This document shows, in pieces, positions 18,643 through 27,559 of a DNA stretch of 64,000 nt. Numbering within the stretch: position 1 is the first letter of the stretch; each line of letters starts with the position of its first letter. The position numbers and the translations under genes are program-made. The notes below the pieces were generated by a model that worked only from the letters and a program-made list of their open reading frames with translations, had not been told where the DNA came from and did no database searches. This DNA comes from Roseobacter litoralis Och 149 (lineage in GTDB: Bacteria; Pseudomonadota; Alphaproteobacteria; Rhodobacterales; Rhodobacteraceae): NCBI RefSeq assembly GCF_000154785.2, contig NC_015730.1, positions 1,550,001 through 1,614,000 of the forward strand, written 5' to 3'.

Positions 18643-19352
18643 ATACGATCCTGCCACTTGTGCTCAAAGAGGTCTGCGTGCGGCGCCGTGGAAAGCGGCT
18701 GCTTGGGCCAGTTAGTCTGTCGCTTGCACCGGGGGGTTGCACGATCATTCTGGGTCCCAATGGAAGTGGCAAAACCACCCTGTTGAAAGTCATGCACGGC
18801 GTGGAACGCATCAGCAGCGGCGCGGTCGCATGGGCGGTGCCGGACCGCGAAGCGCAGCACCATCAGGGCTATGTGTTTCAGACACCCATCATGCTGCGTC
18901 GCTCCGTGGGGGACAATCTGCGCTATCCGTTGCAATTGCGCAAAACCCCACGCGCCGTGATCGAAGAACAGGTCAGCGACTGGGCGCGCAGGACCGGGCT
19001 GGAGGATCGGCTGACGCTTCCCGCGACGCGGCTTTCTGGTGGTGAAAAGCAAAGGCTCGCCTTGGGTCGGGCCCTGATCCGCCGCCCCGAAGTTCTGTTT
19101 CTGGATGAGCCTTGTGCCAACCTTGATGGCCCTTCCACCCGCGACATCGAAACCCTGTTGCTGGAGGCGCAGGAGGCGGGCACGCGGGTCATCATGACGA
19201 CGCATAACTTTGGTCAGGCAAAGAGGCTTGCGAGTGATGCGATTTTTATGCTGAATGGCACCGTAAGAGAATCCGGGAAGGCGCAGGCATTTTTCGAAAC
19301 GCCGCAGACGCCTGAATTACAAGCATTTTTCAGAGGGGATATCATCGGATGA
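18636..19352 (+). CDS. tupC: Tungstate ABC transporter ATP-binding protein
   Basis: A 238-residue ATPase with Walker A GPNGSGKTT, signature LSGGEKQRLALGRAL, Walker B VLFLDEPCANLD and switch His in MTTHN. It lacks the MOP/TOBE extension seen in the nearby ModC. It overlaps the permease gene by 7 bases and tupA by 4, a tightly coupled operon. It powers tungstate import. Confidence 0.92.
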   Translation: MVNTILPLVLKEVCVRRRGKRLLGPVSLSLAPGGCTIILGPNGSGKTTLLKVMHGVERISSGAVAWAVPDREAQHHQGYVFQTPIMLRRSVGDNLRYPLQLRKTPRAVIEEQVSDWARRTGLEDRLTLPATRLSGGEKQRLALGRALIRRPEVLFLDEPCANLDGPSTRDIETLLLEAQEAGTRVIMTTHNFGQAKRLASDAIFMLNGTVRESGKAQAFFETPQTPELQAFFRGDIIG

Positions 19353-20155
19353 TACATCGGGTCTTATGTGCAATAAGCGTCGTGATGATGGCCAGCACCA
19401 GCATGGCAGAAGAGATGAAACTGGCCGTCACGACCTCCTTTGAAAATTCAGGATTGTCGGATGTTTTGTTGCCCGCGATCAAGGAAGATCTTGATCTGGA
19501 CGTGCAATTGCTGGTGGTTGGCACCGGGCAGGCATTGCGGCTGGGAGAGGCCGGGGATGTGGATGCGATACTGGTGCATTCTCGCTCTGCCGAAGAGGTT
19601 TTTGTCGCGGATGGCTATGGCACGCATCGCCGGGAAATCATGTATAATGATTTTGTGATGATCGGCCCCTCTGACGATCCGGCGGCGATCAGCAATGCGG
19701 CTTCGGCCGTTGAGGCGCTGCAGAACATCGCCACCACCGAACCTGCCTTCGTCAGCCGGGGCGATGACAGCGGGACGCATAAAAAGGAACTCGCCCTGTG
19801 GCGTGATGCCGGGTTTGACGCTGAAACCTTCGGTGATTGGTACCGCGAAGTGGGTGCCGGTATGGGCGCGAGCCTGAACACTTCTGCCGGTCTCGGGGCG
19901 TATATTCTTGCGGATCGCGCCAGTTGGCTGAACTTTGGCAACAAGGCGGATCTGGCATTGCTTTATGCAGGCGATCCGGTGTTGTTCAACCAATATGCCT
20001 ATCTGCCTGTGAACCCTGAGAAACACGCCCACATACGCAACGATCTTGCTATGGCGCTTGAGGGCTGGCTGACCAGCCCGCGCGCAGCGGACCTGATCAA
20101 CGGCTATATGATCAACGGTGAAACGCTGTTCACATTCAACGCGCGAGCGAAATAG
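19349..20155 (+). CDS. tupA: Tungstate-binding periplasmic protein
   Basis: A 268-residue periplasmic protein with signal peptide (residues 1-20) and the TupA fingerprint: LAVTTSFENSGLSDVLLP, VVGTGQALRLGEAGDVDAILVH and YNDFVMIGPSDDPA. The TTS segment supplies oxyanion ligands in known TupA proteins. High-affinity tungstate capture next to a formate dehydrogenase suggests that W, rather than or as well as Mo, is loaded into the enzyme. Unusually, the binding-protein gene is last in the operon. It converges with the next gene with 3 bases between them. Confidence 0.95.
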   Translation: MIHRVLCAISVVMMASTSMAEEMKLAVTTSFENSGLSDVLLPAIKEDLDLDVQLLVVGTGQALRLGEAGDVDAILVHSRSAEEVFVADGYGTHRREIMYNDFVMIGPSDDPAAISNAASAVEALQNIATTEPAFVSRGDDSGTHKKELALWRDAGFDAETFGDWYREVGAGMGASLNTSAGLGAYILADRASWLNFGNKADLALLYAGDPVLFNQYAYLPVNPEKHAHIRNDLAMALEGWLTSPRAADLINGYMINGETLFTFNARAK

Positions 20156-20158
20156 GCT

Positions 20159-20653
20159 TTAGTGCTGGTGCGGCTCTTCATCGAGGGAGCCGTGCACGGC
20201 AAACTGGTCTATGCCGGCATCTTGCGGCTCGATCATCCCATAGCTTTCCTTGACCCCTGCGGGGGTCAGTTCGCGCGTGATGGTGAGCAACGTGTTGGGC
20301 GGTTGATCTTCGCAAAGCTCGATCATCTGATCGATTTCATCAAAGGCTGTGCCCATCGCGGCCTCGACTGAGGGCGCGCCGTAAATACTGACAAAGTGCT
20401 GTGCCAGCGATTTGGCCAGCGCGTCGCGTTCAAAAGGCTCGAGCGGTGCGACGGCCACAAAGGTCGTGCGCCCGAAGGTCTCAAGCCCCATCCAGCCATT
20501 GGTAAAGGCTTGGCGGGCCTTGCCCACCATATCCCCATCCGACCAGTTGGAGAATTCAAAGCCGCCGGACAGGCACCACTCGCCGGTTCGGGCCGGGCTG
20601 TGAAAGACGCGGGTATCGCTTTCGTCAAAATGGATGGCGCGTGCGAGTTTCAT
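20159..20653 (-). CDS. Conserved hypothetical protein of the formate dehydrogenase region (DUF6505-like)
   Basis: A 164-residue soluble protein without signal peptide or membrane segment. It opens with LARAIHFDESDTRVFHSPAR and ends in a His-containing acidic tail. I do not recognise a catalytic motif; similarity to DUF6505 proteins is from memory of this gene neighbourhood. It is the last gene of a - strand run with the lipoate/biotin-ligase-like gene (4-base overlap), Mrp and a 65-residue protein, so a shared role in cofactor or Fe-S maturation is inferred. Confidence 0.65.
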   Translation of the reverse strand: MKLARAIHFDESDTRVFHSPARTGEWCLSGGFEFSNWSDGDMVGKARQAFTNGWMGLETFGRTTFVAVAPLEPFERDALAKSLAQHFVSIYGAPSVEAAMGTAFDEIDQMIELCEDQPPNTLLTITRELTPAGVKESYGMIEPQDAGIDQFAVHGSLDEEPHQH

Positions 20654-21354
20654 GGAACCTCCGTCAGAATATCAGTGATCGCAATGATCTGATTGCCGTC
20701 GTCATTGTGCAAGATCATCCCGAAGTCTTCGTCAACGCCTTTGAAAACACCCGCGATGTCACGCACTTGTGCTTCTTTTTCCAGACCGTGAACAAGTCCG
20801 GACCATTCGCTGTGGATAGCGCGCGGGCCATCCTCGCTCCAGCGGTTGATCCAGACCAATGTGTGGCGCACCCATGCTTCGAGCAGGGCAGGGGCCTCCA
20901 CATCGCCGCACCCTTCGGAAATGAGCGCCGTCACGTCGGGCGTATTGCCGGTTTCGGCGCTGGCGGGCCAGATGGCCAGATCAAGGCCAACCACCATCCA
21001 GTCCGGCACCTGATCAGGACTGGCGGGCGAGGCAACCATCTTGAGCAGTCCCGCCGTGCCACCGTTGATCCTTATGCCGCCGGTCCAGTCCAGATGCACA
21101 GCGATCTCCGGGGGGGCCAGCGCGCCGAGTGCATTCTGAAACCCGATACCGCAAATCGGCAGCATGATCGCAGCCTTTCGCAGGGGGACCTCAGGGGCAA
21201 ACACAAGCGCTGCGTGCAGGACATCGGCGCGCAAATCATAAGCGACCAACCCGGCGTCGCACCCGGCCTGTGCGCGGGCGCAGGCAAAGTGCAGCGGATC
21301 TTCGCCCCGGGTGTCCTCGCCGGTAAACAGGGGTGGAAATGAAAGAGGTGTCAT
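20650..21354 (-). CDS. Biotin/lipoate-protein ligase-like protein
   Basis: A 234-residue protein with the ligase-fold core: LVAYDLRADVLHAALVFAPEV, HLDWTGGIRINGG (equivalent of the substrate-binding glycine loop) and AETGNTPDVTALISEG. The C-terminal ~70 residues look like a DUF4444-type add-on. The canonical biotin-AMP loop GRGRRG is absent, so it may bind rather than ligate a cofactor. It overlaps both neighbours by 4 bases, which ties it to Mrp and the DUF6505-like protein. Confidence 0.7.
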   Translation of the reverse strand: MTPLSFPPLFTGEDTRGEDPLHFACARAQAGCDAGLVAYDLRADVLHAALVFAPEVPLRKAAIMLPICGIGFQNALGALAPPEIAVHLDWTGGIRINGGTAGLLKMVASPASPDQVPDWMVVGLDLAIWPASAETGNTPDVTALISEGCGDVEAPALLEAWVRHTLVWINRWSEDGPRAIHSEWSGLVHGLEKEAQVRDIAGVFKGVDEDFGMILHNDDGNQIIAITDILTEVP

Positions 21355-22418
21355 GCTTTTCCGTCAGCAATAAGCCGCTTGGCAACGTCGCGAAAGGCAG
21401 TGGCCTGCGGGCTGTCGGGTTTCGAGACGACGATGGGCGCGCCGCCATCTGCCGCCAGTCTGATATCAAGGTGCAGCGGTATCTCAGCCAAGAGCGGCAC
21501 GCCAATTTTTTCGGCTTCTCTGGCGACACCGCCATGCCCGAACACATGTTCTTCGTGACCGCAGTTCGAGCAGATATGTGTCGACATGTTTTCGATCATG
21601 CCCAGTATCGGCGTGCCCAACTGGTTGAACATGTCAATGCCCTTGCGCGCATCCAGCAAAGCCACGTCCTGCGGGGTTGAGACGACGATTGCGCCATCCA
21701 CCTGAAACTTTTGCGTCAGCGTCATCTGCACATCACCGGTGCCCGGCGGCAGGTCCACGATCAGCACGTCAAGCGCACCCCATTGCACCTGATTCATCAT
21801 CTGCTGCAACGCGCCCATCAGCATCGGCCCGCGCCAGACGACCGCTTGGTCTTCGTTCTGCATCAGGCCAATGGACATCATCGTGACGCCATAGTTGCGC
21901 ATGGGCAGGATAATTTTGCCATCGGGTGAGGCGGGTCTGCCCGACACACCCAGCATGCGCGGCTGGGATGGCCCATAGACATCGGCGTCCAGCAAGCCCA
22001 CGCGGCGACCCTCTGCCGCCAGCGCGCAGGCGATATTCGCCGACAGCGTGGATTTACCAACGCCGCCCTTGCCCGACGCGATGGCAAGAATGCGGTCGAT
22101 ACCCGGAATCTTCTGTGGCCCGGACGGTTCAGAAGACCGTTGCGGTTTGAGGTCGGGCGGGGCTGCGGGCGTGCTATGTGCGGTCATCAAGACCTGAACA
22201 GCGGATGCACCGAGGTCCTGCACGGCTTTCTCGGCCGCATCCTTTACCGCTTCGTAAGTCTTTACCTGTGAGGGGGAGACCTCCATCACAAAGCGTACTG
22301 CCCCCTTGTCATCAACGGTGAGCGCCTTGACCAGACCTGCGGCCACGATATCGCTGTCGGATATGGGGTCCGACACTGTTTTCAAAGCGGCCAGCACCGC
22401 ATCACGTGTCAGGCTCAT
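21351..22418 (-). CDS. mrp: Mrp/NBP35-family Fe-S cluster carrier ATPase
   Basis: A 355-residue protein. The N-terminal ~85 residues form a MIP18/DUF59 domain. A deviant P-loop ASGKGGVGKST (about 115-124) and DADVYGPSQPRMLG follow. The C-terminal half has CSNCGHEEHVFG, the CxxC that bridges an Fe-S cluster in dimers. Mrp proteins carry [4Fe-4S] clusters to apoproteins. With formate dehydrogenase and a multi-cluster ferredoxin adjacent, this copy probably serves them. It may be a second, dedicated copy or the housekeeping one; the window cannot tell. Confidence 0.93.
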   Translation of the reverse strand: MSLTRDAVLAALKTVSDPISDSDIVAAGLVKALTVDDKGAVRFVMEVSPSQVKTYEAVKDAAEKAVQDLGASAVQVLMTAHSTPAAPPDLKPQRSSEPSGPQKIPGIDRILAIASGKGGVGKSTLSANIACALAAEGRRVGLLDADVYGPSQPRMLGVSGRPASPDGKIILPMRNYGVTMMSIGLMQNEDQAVVWRGPMLMGALQQMMNQVQWGALDVLIVDLPPGTGDVQMTLTQKFQVDGAIVVSTPQDVALLDARKGIDMFNQLGTPILGMIENMSTHICSNCGHEEHVFGHGGVAREAEKIGVPLLAEIPLHLDIRLAADGGAPIVVSKPDSPQATAFRDVAKRLIADGKA

Positions 22419-22615
22419 CAGTCTGAAGCGCCCGTGATCTGACCGCTCACCACATGCTCAATGTCCAGACCATCAACCGTCAGCACAACTTTGGCTTCAT
22501 AGGTTTTTCCGGCAGTTTCGCCCGCATTTCGCATGGCTTCTTCAATGGCCTGCTGCGAGGTCACGCCAACTTGTTTGAGGAATTTGCGCATGGACATGTT
22601 GAAATCTTCGTTCAT
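22418..22615 (-). CDS. Small conserved protein (DUF6494-like)
   Basis: A 65-residue protein starting at an ATG with GGAG upstream on the - strand; earlier in-frame starts lack this and run into the divergent cytochrome gene. It is soluble and slightly acidic, with a KFLKQVGVTSQQAIEEAMRN helix and a C-terminal VVLTVDGLDIEHVVSG strand pair. No known catalytic residues. It overlaps the mrp start by one base and heads that - strand operon, so it is likely an Fe-S or formate dehydrogenase accessory of unknown action. Confidence 0.65.
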   Translation of the reverse strand: MNEDFNMSMRKFLKQVGVTSQQAIEEAMRNAGETAGKTYEAKVVLTVDGLDIEHVVSGQITGASD

Positions 22616-22706
22616 TCTATCTCTCCTTGGTCGGGCTGGAATGCTTGACGGTTGTGTAAGGGGGCTTTTAGATGGAACCCAGAGGGAAAGCCAAAGGAAC
22701 AGCCAT

Positions 22707-23444
22707 TTGAAAGCCATTCTTGGGTCGTTTTGTGTCAGTATGATGTTGGCCTTCGGTGCGGTTGCACAGGAAAGCAACCTGCGACTGGCTGTGCCAGAAG
22801 TGCTGGAAGCCTCTGGTTTCATGCAGTTTCTGCTGCCGCGGTTTTCGCTCAAGACAGGCGTTCGGATTGATCGCGATGCCGCTGTGGATGATGCGGACAT
22901 GCAGTTCGGGACGCAAGGCACTGCGGTCTTTGAGGGGCTTGGCCAGACGTGGCATCTGTCGCATGCAGGCGACGGGCGGGCCGAAAGGTTTCTTGCATGG
23001 CTTCAGTCGGATGTGGGTATCCGCACGATCGAAAGCTACGCCAGCCCGCAGGGCGATGGGTTCACCGTGCCCAAAGAAGAGGTGGCAGTGGTTGAGGCGG
23101 TTGTTCTCGACGGGGATGTATTGGCTGGTGAAGCACTGTCGTTGTCGCTTTGTGGTCGGTGCCATGTGGTCAATGAAACGAACCGGATGAAGGGTATGGG
23201 TTCGACCCCGTCCTTTGCGCTGATGCGGTCGTTCACAGACTGGCACACCCGTTTCGCGACATTCCATCTGCTCAAGCCACATCCCAGCTTTACCCAGATC
23301 GAAGGCGTCACAGCGCCCTTTGACGAAAGCCGCCCGTCGCCCATGGTGCCGATGTCGATGACAACGGAGGAGCTGGACGCAATCCTCGCCTATGTGTCCG
23401 GCATTGCGCCGGCTGATCTTGGGGCCCCTCTGAAGCATCAGTGA
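22707..23444 (+). CDS. Periplasmic cytochrome c fused to a shortened TupA-like binding-protein domain
   Basis: A TTG at 22707, with AAAGGA upstream, gives a 245-residue protein with a clean signal peptide (cleavage near residue 21). Residues ~24-85 follow the first lobe of TupA: LAVxxxxExSGxxxxLLP lines up position by position with the tungstate-binding protein at 19349. Residues ~90-121 resemble the end of such proteins (FLAWLQSDVGIRTIESY against WLTSPRAADLINGY). The middle ~130 residues are missing. A single-heme domain follows, with CGRCH at 149-153 and a plausible axial Met in PMVPMSM. Probably a periplasmic electron carrier or sensor linked to formate dehydrogenase. The heme motif is certain; the domain origin is my inference. 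Confidence 0.78.
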   Translation: MKAILGSFCVSMMLAFGAVAQESNLRLAVPEVLEASGFMQFLLPRFSLKTGVRIDRDAAVDDADMQFGTQGTAVFEGLGQTWHLSHAGDGRAERFLAWLQSDVGIRTIESYASPQGDGFTVPKEEVAVVEAVVLDGDVLAGEALSLSLCGRCHVVNETNRMKGMGSTPSFALMRSFTDWHTRFATFHLLKPHPSFTQIEGVTAPFDESRPSPMVPMSMTTEELDAILAYVSGIAPADLGAPLKHQ

Positions 23445-25393
23445 TCCTTGCGCTTGCTCAGATAGTCTTCTGAGGTGCGCACGCGCGGGCGCTCTTTGCC
23501 TGCGAAGGGATTATCCGTTGCGTGAAACTGTGCCTGAATACGGCAGTTGTCGCACATCTGGATCATCCGGATCGTCTCGGGGCTGGAAAACATCGCGTGA
23601 TTGCCTGCCAGTTTCTCCGTGATCCGCTCAACCGTGGATTTCACACCGAAGAGGCTGCCGCAATCGACACAGGCAAAGGGTTCTTCCTCGTGCACCACCT
23701 TTTGGGTGAAGGCAGCGTCCGTCAGGTCAAACTGCGGCTTGAGGGTGATCGCCTGTTCGGGGCAGATGTTGCTGCATAGACCGCACTGCAGGCAGGCATC
23801 TTCCTGAAACCGTAGCTGCGGATTGTCAGGGTTGTCGCCCAACGCACCAGAGGGGCACAAAGAAACACAGGACAGACACAGCGTGCACGCGTCGGTATCG
23901 ACCAGTATCGCGCCATAGGGGGCCGCGTCCGGCAGTTCCAACACCTCCGCCTCTGGTCTGAGGGCCTTGGCGGCAAGCCGCGCGACCTGGCGGCGGCTGC
24001 CCAGTGGCAAAATCGGGTCCGCAACGGCAACGCCGTTTTCGGCGGCGTATAATGTGTCTGACAATGCGTCGGGGTCCGACAGGTCGAGGACACGGACGCT
24101 GTCTTGACCCGAAACCGCATTGGCGAGGGCCGCTTCGCTGGTGATCACGTCGCCTTCGGTTGTGGGGGCCACAAGCACATTCACCGATGTAAAGCCGGTG
24201 GCGAGGGCCGCGAGCATTTCCGCGTGTCCGAAACCTGCCAGTGCTGAGACGTTCAACGGGATCACATCCGCAGGGAGCCCGCGTCCATGGCGCGCGCTGA
24301 GGGATATCATCTCAGTTCCGAACTCATCATCATGCACCAGCAAGCGCGGTGCATGTCCGCCAGCATTTCGATAGGTGGTGGCAAGCGTGTGCAGTCTGCT
24401 GAAGACCGATCCGACGGGCGGCGCGTCATACGTGATCGCACCCGACGGGCAGAGTGCTGAACAAGCACCGCAGCCCGCACAGATCAACGGGTCGATCGCG
24501 ACATGATCACCCGCAGATGTGATTGCCCCGGTTGGGCAAACATCAAGGCATTTTGTACAAGCTGACTGACCGGCCCGGGAGTGGGCGCAGATTGGTTCTT
24601 CCAGTCGAACGTAAAGCGGTTTTTCAAAGGTCCCGACAAGTTGCGCTGCGGCAAAAACAGCCTTGGCGACGGCGGGTGCGCTGCCGGGGTCTGCACGCAG
24701 GTATCCGTCCCGTTTCGCGGGGGCGGGGAAAAGGGATGTGCCACCAGACAAATCCAGAACGACATCGCAGGATGATCGTGCGGCGTCCCTGGGGTCTGTC
24801 CAGGTCGGGCTGCCGCGCCCTCCCGCGATCATCTGTTGAAAGCTGTCGATCCGCAGATCAAACTGGCCCAGACTGCCCTGCGCCCGTGCCAATCGCCCTG
24901 ATACAATCTCAAAGACGGACGCATGCTCGGCGTCGCCTGCCGTTGGTGTCAGAAGGGTGACCGCCAGTGTTGCGCTCAGATCGCGCGCTGCGCTCCAGGC
25001 CGCCTCGCTGTCCCCGATCACCAGACAGGTGCCGTGAGATACGATATCCAATGTTTTTTCTGACGGCACCGGCACGAGGGCCTCTGCTACGAGAGCGGCC
25101 ATCTTTGGGGTAGGGTTCTCACCCGGTGCGGTCCAGCCCGCGCGATCGCGAATGTCGACAAAACCCGGCGTCTCTGCCTCCAATTCTTCGGCCAGTTCCG
25201 TAAAAAGCCGCGCCTGCTGCTGGCACGCTATGACAGCATCCCCGGACGTGATCAGCTTTGCGGTCTGTTCAATCTGGCTGCCGCATGCGTCGGAAAAAAC
25301 TCTGGAGCAGGAAAAACCGGTCCCTGCTTCGAGAGCCGTGACATCAATAGACTGGCTGCCAAGGCAGTCGCATACGACAAGCGTTTTGGTCAT
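23438..25393 (-). CDS. Multi-cluster 4Fe-4S ferredoxin-domain protein of the formate dehydrogenase region
   Basis: A 651-residue cytoplasmic protein; the ATG at 25393 is preceded by GGAGGA. Two ferredoxin modules are visible: CTKCLDVCP with CAGCGACSALCP mid-protein, and CTLCLSCVSLCP with CLQCGLCSNICP towards the C-terminus, together four potential [4Fe-4S] sites. A CVDCG and a CDNC near the end could bind metal. The N-terminal part has VVCDCLGSQSID. It may carry electrons or clusters for formate dehydrogenase maturation; no known enzyme name fits. It is divergent from the fdh operon across about 350 bases and converges with the cytochrome gene with a 7-base overlap. Confidence 0.82.
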   Translation of the reverse strand: MTKTLVVCDCLGSQSIDVTALEAGTGFSCSRVFSDACGSQIEQTAKLITSGDAVIACQQQARLFTELAEELEAETPGFVDIRDRAGWTAPGENPTPKMAALVAEALVPVPSEKTLDIVSHGTCLVIGDSEAAWSAARDLSATLAVTLLTPTAGDAEHASVFEIVSGRLARAQGSLGQFDLRIDSFQQMIAGGRGSPTWTDPRDAARSSCDVVLDLSGGTSLFPAPAKRDGYLRADPGSAPAVAKAVFAAAQLVGTFEKPLYVRLEEPICAHSRAGQSACTKCLDVCPTGAITSAGDHVAIDPLICAGCGACSALCPSGAITYDAPPVGSVFSRLHTLATTYRNAGGHAPRLLVHDDEFGTEMISLSARHGRGLPADVIPLNVSALAGFGHAEMLAALATGFTSVNVLVAPTTEGDVITSEAALANAVSGQDSVRVLDLSDPDALSDTLYAAENGVAVADPILPLGSRRQVARLAAKALRPEAEVLELPDAAPYGAILVDTDACTLCLSCVSLCPSGALGDNPDNPQLRFQEDACLQCGLCSNICPEQAITLKPQFDLTDAAFTQKVVHEEEPFACVDCGSLFGVKSTVERITEKLAGNHAMFSSPETIRMIQMCDNCRIQAQFHATDNPFAGKERPRVRTSEDYLSKRKDH

Positions 25394-25746
25394 GTCTTCC
25401 TCCGCAGGGCGCTGATTATTGCTGTTTTGGACGCGCGCTGCGGCATGATTACTCAGGATTACCCCCGCGCGCAAACCGGAATTCCAAGTGTTTTGACGAA
25501 CTTAAGAGGGGTGCTGTGCAAAATCAGGGTACGTCAAAAATACTTGATTCAATGCAATATTTATAAACCGTAATGTTTTCAATTTGTTGGCTGAAAACAA
25601 AAAACGGCCGACTTTGGTAAATCACCCTCTGTGTACCCGCGTATGCAAAATTTTCCTAGGAACAGCGGCGTGATTTGATAAGGTGTAAGGGCAAGGGAAC
25701 AGTGCGAGGTACCCTTTTGTTTGTAAACTATCCGAACGCTCAGTCA
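25394..25746. promoter_or_regulatory. Divergent promoter region between ferredoxin-type gene and fdh operon
   Basis: About 350 bases with a distinctly AT-rich core (about 25540-25640) in a GC-rich neighbourhood, as expected for back-to-back promoters. A TTGATTCAATGCAA element at about 25543 partly resembles an FNR half-site pair but its second half is imperfect, so I do not call it. No RNA gene or further ORF with convincing features is seen. The 3' part may include the true start of the next gene (TTG at 25717). Confidence 0.45.
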
Positions 25747-26289
25747 ATGCGACTGGGAGTTGTCATGAGAAAAGCGCCCGGCGTGACCCGCTGGGTAAAG
25801 TGGTCTTGGAAGGCCATCGCGGTCTTGCCGGGTGCGGCAGACGCCGATTGGAAGCGTTTGCGCTCTGATGGGGACGTGACCGAGTATCATGCCGCAACCA
25901 AGGAGCTTTGGCTTTACGTGTCCGACACGGAGGCCTACGCGCATGAGTTCGGAACAGAGACGCCGTCAATTTACATTGTGCTGCGCCCGTCGAAGGCGTC
26001 CGGTGACGGGCAGTTGGACGTGATGCATGTCACCGTTTCGCCCTACGAGGCGCAGGACTACTGCGATTCGGGCGAGGAGATTGTCGAGAAGGTGGCGATG
26101 CCACCAGCGGTCCATGCGTGGGTTCAGGATTTCGTTGAGAAATACCATGTCGAAGAGCCCTTTGTGAAACGGCGGCGCAACAAGCAGCGGGTGGATCGCA
26201 AAGACGATGGTATCGGTGATCGACGGATTGCGCAGGCAACGGATGTATACCGAGCGCCCGTCACGCAACCCCGTGAGGCCGCAGAATGA
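25747..26289 (+). CDS. DUF3305 protein of formate dehydrogenase operon
   Basis: A 180-residue protein with the DUF3305 opening LGVVMRKAPGVTRWVKWSWKA and a basic C-terminal tail (KRRRNKQRVDRKDD). The ATG at 25747 has no clear RBS. A TTG at 25717 with GAGG 7 bases upstream would add ten residues and is a serious alternative. DUF3305 and DUF3306 genes repeatedly precede TorD and formate dehydrogenase genes in alphaproteobacteria, suggesting a cytoplasmic maturation or quality-control role; the mechanism is unknown. It overlaps the next gene by 4 bases. Confidence 0.8.
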   Translation: MRLGVVMRKAPGVTRWVKWSWKAIAVLPGAADADWKRLRSDGDVTEYHAATKELWLYVSDTEAYAHEFGTETPSIYIVLRPSKASGDGQLDVMHVTVSPYEAQDYCDSGEEIVEKVAMPPAVHAWVQDFVEKYHVEEPFVKRRRNKQRVDRKDDGIGDRRIAQATDVYRAPVTQPREAAE

Positions 26290-26903
26290 GCGGCAAGACA
26301 ACGTTCTGGGCGCGCCGCCGCGCCGCCGTTCAGGCCGAGGCAGATGCGGAACTGCGCGCTGTTGAGGAAGCCGAAGTTCTAACCCATGATGAAGCTTTGG
26401 CGGAGAGAGATGACGCCGAGGTTCTGGAGGAAATGGGCTTGCCCGATCCCGCCGGGATGCAAAAAGGCGATGACTTTTCAGCTTTCATGGCCCGTGATGT
26501 GCCCGAACATCTGCGCCGTCAGGCGCTGCGCACCCTTTGGCGCAGCAACCCCGTGCTGGCCTGTGTCGATGGTCTGAACGAATACGACGACGACTACCGT
26601 GCTGCGATGCTTTTGAACGAACCGATCAAGACGGCCTATCAGGTGGGCAAGGGCATGACGAAGCATATCGAGGAAATGCAACGTCAGGCAGATGCCAAGC
26701 TCGCCAAGGACTCTGCCGAAGAAGAAACAGAAATAGAAGAAGAAGAACTGATTGCCGAGGCGCGCGAACCAGACGTGACAATCGTGGACAGCGAAGAAGC
26801 CACGCCAGTATCAAGCGTGCAAGAAGAGCAACCTACAGAACCGGAAGCTGCGGCACCCACGCCAAGACGCATGCGGTTTCAGTTTGAGGAGGCGAGCGCA
26901 TGA
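26286..26903 (+). CDS. DUF3306 protein of formate dehydrogenase operon
   Basis: A 205-residue hydrophilic protein. The N-terminal FWARRRAAVQAEAD and the central FMARDVPEHLRRQALRTLWRSNPVLA with LNEYDDDY match DUF3306. The last ~80 residues are highly acidic and low-complexity (EEETEIEEEEL), probably disordered. It may act as a chaperone-like partner for the DUF3305 protein and FdhA. Coupled by 4-base overlaps to both neighbours. Confidence 0.8.
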   Translation: MSGKTTFWARRRAAVQAEADAELRAVEEAEVLTHDEALAERDDAEVLEEMGLPDPAGMQKGDDFSAFMARDVPEHLRRQALRTLWRSNPVLACVDGLNEYDDDYRAAMLLNEPIKTAYQVGKGMTKHIEEMQRQADAKLAKDSAEEETEIEEEELIAEAREPDVTIVDSEEATPVSSVQEEQPTEPEAAAPTPRRMRFQFEEASA

Positions 26904-27508
26904 CCGCTTCCGCCCAACCCATTGAAGTCGATGCCGAAGATCGCCTGCGTGCGGATTTGTACAACTTCCTCGGTCTGCTGCTCGCACGTCCCGCGGATGA
27001 GATGCTGCTGGAACAAACGGCCGCATTGAGTGGCGATGAAAGCCCGCTGGGCGAGGCGATTGCGGGGCTGTCTCGTGTGGCAAAGGCAAGCAAGCCAAAG
27101 AGTGTTGAGCGTGAATTCAATGCGCTGTTCATCGGTTTGGGGCGCGGCGAATTGCTGCCCTACGCAAGTTACTATCTGACCGGGTTCCTGAATGAAAAGC
27201 CGCTGGCGCGGTTGCGTCAGGATATGGCGTCTTTGCAGGTGACGCGCGCAGACAATGTCTTTGAGCCCGAGGATAGTATCGCATCCTTGATGGAAACCAT
27301 GGGTGGCTTGATCGTCGGCCGTTTTGGTTCAAAGGTCTCTTTGGATCAGCAAAAGACGTTTTATAACAACCATCTGGGCCCTTGGGCGACGCATTTCTTT
27401 ACCGATCTGGAGGCCGCGAAGTCGTCGGTTTTCTACGCATCTGTCGGCGCGGTCGGGCGTGAATTCATGAGTATTGAACGCGAAGCATTTCGCATGACGG
27501 CAGGATAA
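26900..27508 (+). CDS. TorD/DmsD-family molybdoenzyme chaperone
   Basis: A 202-residue all-helical protein with the TorD-family pattern: RLRADLYNFLGLLLARPAD at the N-terminus, EFNALFIGLGRGELLPYASYYLTGFL in the middle and the late FYNNHLGPWATHFF. These chaperones bind the twin-arginine leader of a molybdo- or tungstoenzyme and hold it until cofactor insertion is complete. FdhA and the 63-residue TAT peptide downstream are the obvious clients. Confidence 0.9.
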   Translation: MTASAQPIEVDAEDRLRADLYNFLGLLLARPADEMLLEQTAALSGDESPLGEAIAGLSRVAKASKPKSVEREFNALFIGLGRGELLPYASYYLTGFLNEKPLARLRQDMASLQVTRADNVFEPEDSIASLMETMGGLIVGRFGSKVSLDQQKTFYNNHLGPWATHFFTDLEAAKSSVFYASVGAVGREFMSIEREAFRMTAG

Positions 27509-27559
27509 CCTGCACCACTGGGCAGGACGCTGCCCGAGACAAACGAAAGGAAGTGAAAC

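Noticed and set aside
25540..25580. FNR-type site upstream of the fdh operon
   Set aside because: TTGATTCAATGCAA matches only one half of TTGAT-N4-ATCAA.
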